Assembly: GCA_002352445.1 (NCBI GenBank) | Contig: DEIL01000011.1 | Coordinates: forward strand, 360 to 7,735 | Source of the DNA: Desulfobulbaceae bacterium UBA2775 | GTDB lineage: Bacteria > Desulfobacterota > Desulfobulbia > Desulfobulbales > Desulfocapsaceae | DNA length: 7,376 bases | Direction: 5' to 3' | In this document: positions 5,417 through 7,376 of the stretch, piece after piece | How positions within the stretch are numbered: the first letter of the stretch is position 1 | Layout of the letters: every line of letters starts with the position of its first letter | Translations under genes and position numbers: made by a program | The notes under the pieces: generated by a model | What the model saw: only the letters and a program-made list of their open reading frames with translations | What the model was told of the DNA's origin: nothing | Databases searched by the model: none

Positions 5417-7081
5417 ATGGAAAATACAAATAATAAAAAACGGACCAAGTTTATTTTCGTGACCGGCGGTGTCCTCTCCTCTCTGGGTAAAGGACTGGCA
5501 TCAGCCGCTATAGGTGCCCTGCTTGAAAGCCGGGGGCTTACTGTTACCTTTCAGAAACTCGACCCGTATATCAATGTTGACCCGGGAACCATGAATCCTT
5601 TCCAGCATGGGGAGGTTTATGTGACCGACGATGGAGCCGAAACCGATCTCGACATGGGGCACTACGAGCGTTACACCAATGCCGTTATGGCCCAGAAAAA
5701 CAACTATACCTCCGGTCGCATTTATTACTCTGTAATCATGAAAGAGAGGCGGGGGGAATATCTTGGTGGAACAGTTCAGGTCATCCCCCACATAACCGAC
5801 GAAATAAAGGCTGCCGTTCTGCAACTTGACGGTAGTTCCGATATCGCCATCATCGAAATCGGCGGTACAGTAGGTGATATTGAAGGGCTGCCATTTATTG
5901 AAGCGATTCGTCAGCTGCGTGGAGACCTGGGAAAAGAACGCTCGATATATATCCACCTTACCCTGGTACCCTATATAAAAACTGCCGGGGAGGTTAAAAC
6001 CAAACCAACCCAACACTCCGTCAGGGAACTGCGGGCAGATGGTATTCAGCCGGATATTCTGGTCTGCCGGACTGAAGTCCCCCTGGAAGACAATCTGAAG
6101 GCAAAGCTTTCACTGTTCTGTAATGTCCCGCCAGATGCCGTTATCACCGCAATTGATGTTGATACCATCTATGAATTACCACTTTATTTACATAAAGAGG
6201 GATTGGACAACAAAATTCTTGAGCTGCTCAATATCTGGACAGGCCAACCCAATATCAAACCCTGGGAAGAGCTCGTTCGTAAAATAAAAAACCCGAAAAA
6301 AAATGTCACCATCGCCATTACCGGAAAATATGTGGATCTGACAGAATCCTATAAAAGCCTGCACGAAGCATTGGTACATGGTGGAATTGCCAACGATACC
6401 AAGGTCAATCTGCTCTATATCAGCGCTGAAGACCTTGAATCTCAGAACGCTGCAACCCTTCTGGAAGGATGTGACGGAATCCTGGTTCCCGGCGGATTTG
6501 GCAAAAGAGGATCCGAGGGCAAAACTAAGGCGATCACCTATGCCCGGGAAAATAACATCCCCTTCTTCGGCATCTGCCTGGGTATGCAGCTCGCAGTTGT
6601 TGAGTTTGCCAGAGCCAAATTGAAACTGGCCAAAGCGAATTCCATAGAGATGGATGCAAAAACACCTGATCCGGTCATCTACCTGATCAAAGAATGGTTT
6701 GATTACAGAACCAACGAAAAGCAGATTCGAGACGAAGAATCAGACCTTGGGGGTACGCTGCGTCTTGGTGCTTACCCCTGCGTACTGAAAAAAGATACAA
6801 GGGCTTCAAAGGCCTACAGCAACGTGGATGAGATTTCCGAACGTCATCGCCACCGCTATGAATTTAACAACGACTATCGTCAGCGGCTGGAAGAAAACGG
6901 TCTTGTCATTTCCGGCGCATCTCCGGACAACAACCTCGTTGAAATCATTGAAATTGAGGATCACCCCTGGTTTCTCGGCTGTCAATTTCACCCTGAATTC
7001 AAATCCAAACCGATGAAACCCCATCCACTCTTCAAGAATTTTATCGCCGCAGCACTCAAAAAAAAGCGGGAAGGACGATAG
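5417..7081 (+). CDS. pyrG: CTP synthase (glutamine-hydrolysing)
   Basis: PyrG converts UTP to CTP using ATP and glutamine, the last step of de novo CTP synthesis. At 554 residues it is normal for the family (E. coli 545). The amidoligase domain (about 1-275) has the P-loop-like GGVLSSLGKG with Lys25, the KLDPYINVDPGTMNP segment, the Mg ligands Asp79 (in ETDLDMGHYERY) and Glu147 (in IEIGGTVGDIEG), and the KTKPTQHSVREL regulatory-site segment. A linker leads to the class I glutamine amidotransferase domain (about 297-545) with Cys387 in GICLGMQ, and His525 and Glu527 in QFHPEF. All catalytic residues are intact. The ATG at 5417 is preferred over a GTG at 5408, which overlaps the candidate -10 box; neither has a convincing ribosome-binding site. 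The protein ends in a Lys/Arg-rich stretch. It is 21 bases before kdsA, so the two are likely co-transcribed, linking CTP supply to CMP-KDO formation. Confidence 0.98.
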   Translation: MENTNNKKRTKFIFVTGGVLSSLGKGLASAAIGALLESRGLTVTFQKLDPYINVDPGTMNPFQHGEVYVTDDGAETDLDMGHYERYTNAVMAQKNNYTSGRIYYSVIMKERRGEYLGGTVQVIPHITDEIKAAVLQLDGSSDIAIIEIGGTVGDIEGLPFIEAIRQLRGDLGKERSIYIHLTLVPYIKTAGEVKTKPTQHSVRELRADGIQPDILVCRTEVPLEDNLKAKLSLFCNVPPDAVITAIDVDTIYELPLYLHKEGLDNKILELLNIWTGQPNIKPWEELVRKIKNPKKNVTIAITGKYVDLTESYKSLHEALVHGGIANDTKVNLLYISAEDLESQNAATLLEGCDGILVPGGFGKRGSEGKTKAITYARENNIPFFGICLGMQLAVVEFARAKLKLAKANSIEMDAKTPDPVIYLIKEWFDYRTNEKQIRDEESDLGGTLRLGAYPCVLKKDTRASKAYSNVDEISERHRHRYEFNNDYRQRLEENGLVISGASPDNNLVEIIEIEDHPWFLGCQFHPEFKSKPMKPHPLFKNFIAAALKKKREGR

Positions 7082-7102
7082 GTTACCAAGGGTAAAAATG
7101 AT

Positions 7103-7376
7103 ATGCTGGAAATCTCCCTTTCCATTGAAACCCCGTCCGGCTCTCCGATTATAGTCGGCTCCGGCCAGTCACTCCTGCTCATTGGTGGCCCCTGCGCTCT
7201 TGAATCAGAAGATCTGGCCCGTAAAGTTGCCGAAACAATGCAGGAAATTAGCCGGCGACTTGGAATTTCTTATGTTTTCAAAGCATCGTTTGATAAGGCT
7301 AACCGAACATCGCTCTCTTCCTATCGTGGTCCCGGTCTGGAGAAGGGGCTGGCAACTCTTGCAAAAATCAGACAGG
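7103..7376 (+). CDS. kdsA: 3-deoxy-8-phosphooctulonate synthase (KDO-8-P synthase), 3' truncated
   Basis: The first 91 residues are visible and the frame runs off the window; the full protein is usually about 270-285 residues. KdsA condenses phosphoenolpyruvate with arabinose-5-phosphate to KDO-8-phosphate for lipopolysaccharide. Diagnostic motifs are GGPCALES (28-35), FKASFDKANRTS (59-70) and SYRGPGLEKGL (73-83). The KANR signature separates it from the related DAHP synthases. Cys31 in GGPC corresponds to the metal-ligand cysteine of metal-dependent forms such as that of Aquifex, where E. coli has asparagine. The ATG at 7103 has AAGGG (7088-7092) ten bases upstream; an ATG at 7098 is in a different frame. 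With pyrG directly in front, the pair supplies both substrates towards CMP-KDO. This implies a Gram-negative envelope. Confidence 0.96.
   Translation, partial: MLEISLSIETPSGSPIIVGSGQSLLLIGGPCALESEDLARKVAETMQEISRRLGISYVFKASFDKANRTSLSSYRGPGLEKGLATLAKIRQ

Noticed and set aside
5501..6016. Long open frame of 171 codons on the minus strand inside pyrG
   Set aside because: Antisense to highly conserved CTP synthase sequence, with no recognisable motif; explained by codon bias of pyrG.
7060..7066. In-register slippery heptamer A AAA AAG near the 3' end of pyrG
   Set aside because: A -1 shift would only swap the last four residues for a short tail ending at TAA 7093-7095; Lys-rich C-termini are common and no stimulatory stem was seen.

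Overview
The window reads as about 7.4 kb of chromosome from an anaerobic, Gram-negative, deltaproteobacterium-like organism, most likely a Desulfobacterota relative of sulfate reducers such as Desulfosarcina or Desulfatibacillum. This assignment is inference. It rests on the class III PHA synthase pair with GAF and acyl-CoA-type neighbours, on the pyrG-kdsA pair (kdsA implies lipopolysaccharide and so an outer membrane), and on the style of the proteins. All genes lie on the + strand, and no tRNA, rRNA, IS element, CRISPR array or phage gene was seen. No gene-free stretch exceeds 170 bases.

Positions 1-5250 form a polyhydroxyalkanoate (PHA) carbon-storage cluster. It begins with the 3' part of a short-chain dehydrogenase (candidate acetoacetyl-CoA or 3-ketoacyl reductase). 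Next come phaE and phaC, the two subunits of a class III PHA synthase, and then a protein made of two GAF domains with no output domain. After a 126-base gap come a MaoC/PhaJ-type (R)-enoyl-CoA hydratase and an HSL-family alpha/beta hydrolase. The working model is that the reductase and the hydratase both make (R)-3-hydroxyacyl-CoA, one from 3-ketoacyl-CoA and the other from enoyl-CoA. PhaC-PhaE polymerises it, the hydrolase may act on oligomers or esters, and the GAF protein may sense a metabolite. The last two roles are guesses from position.

Positions 5251-5416 hold a gap with a 9-bp direct repeat spaced 22 bp and a plausible extended -10 promoter. Positions 5417-7376 switch to housekeeping: complete CTP synthase (pyrG), followed 21 bases later by the 5' part of kdsA. 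Together these supply CTP and KDO-8-phosphate, both needed to make CMP-KDO for lipopolysaccharide.

The points most worth a second look are a cysteine where the HSL hydrolase should have its catalytic aspartate, a strongly basic tail on PhaC containing an in-frame slippery heptamer, the output-less tandem GAF protein in the PHA operon, and a pyrG promoter placed so that the transcript could be leaderless. No wholly unknown system is evident; the novelty is in the details of a recognisable PHA locus.
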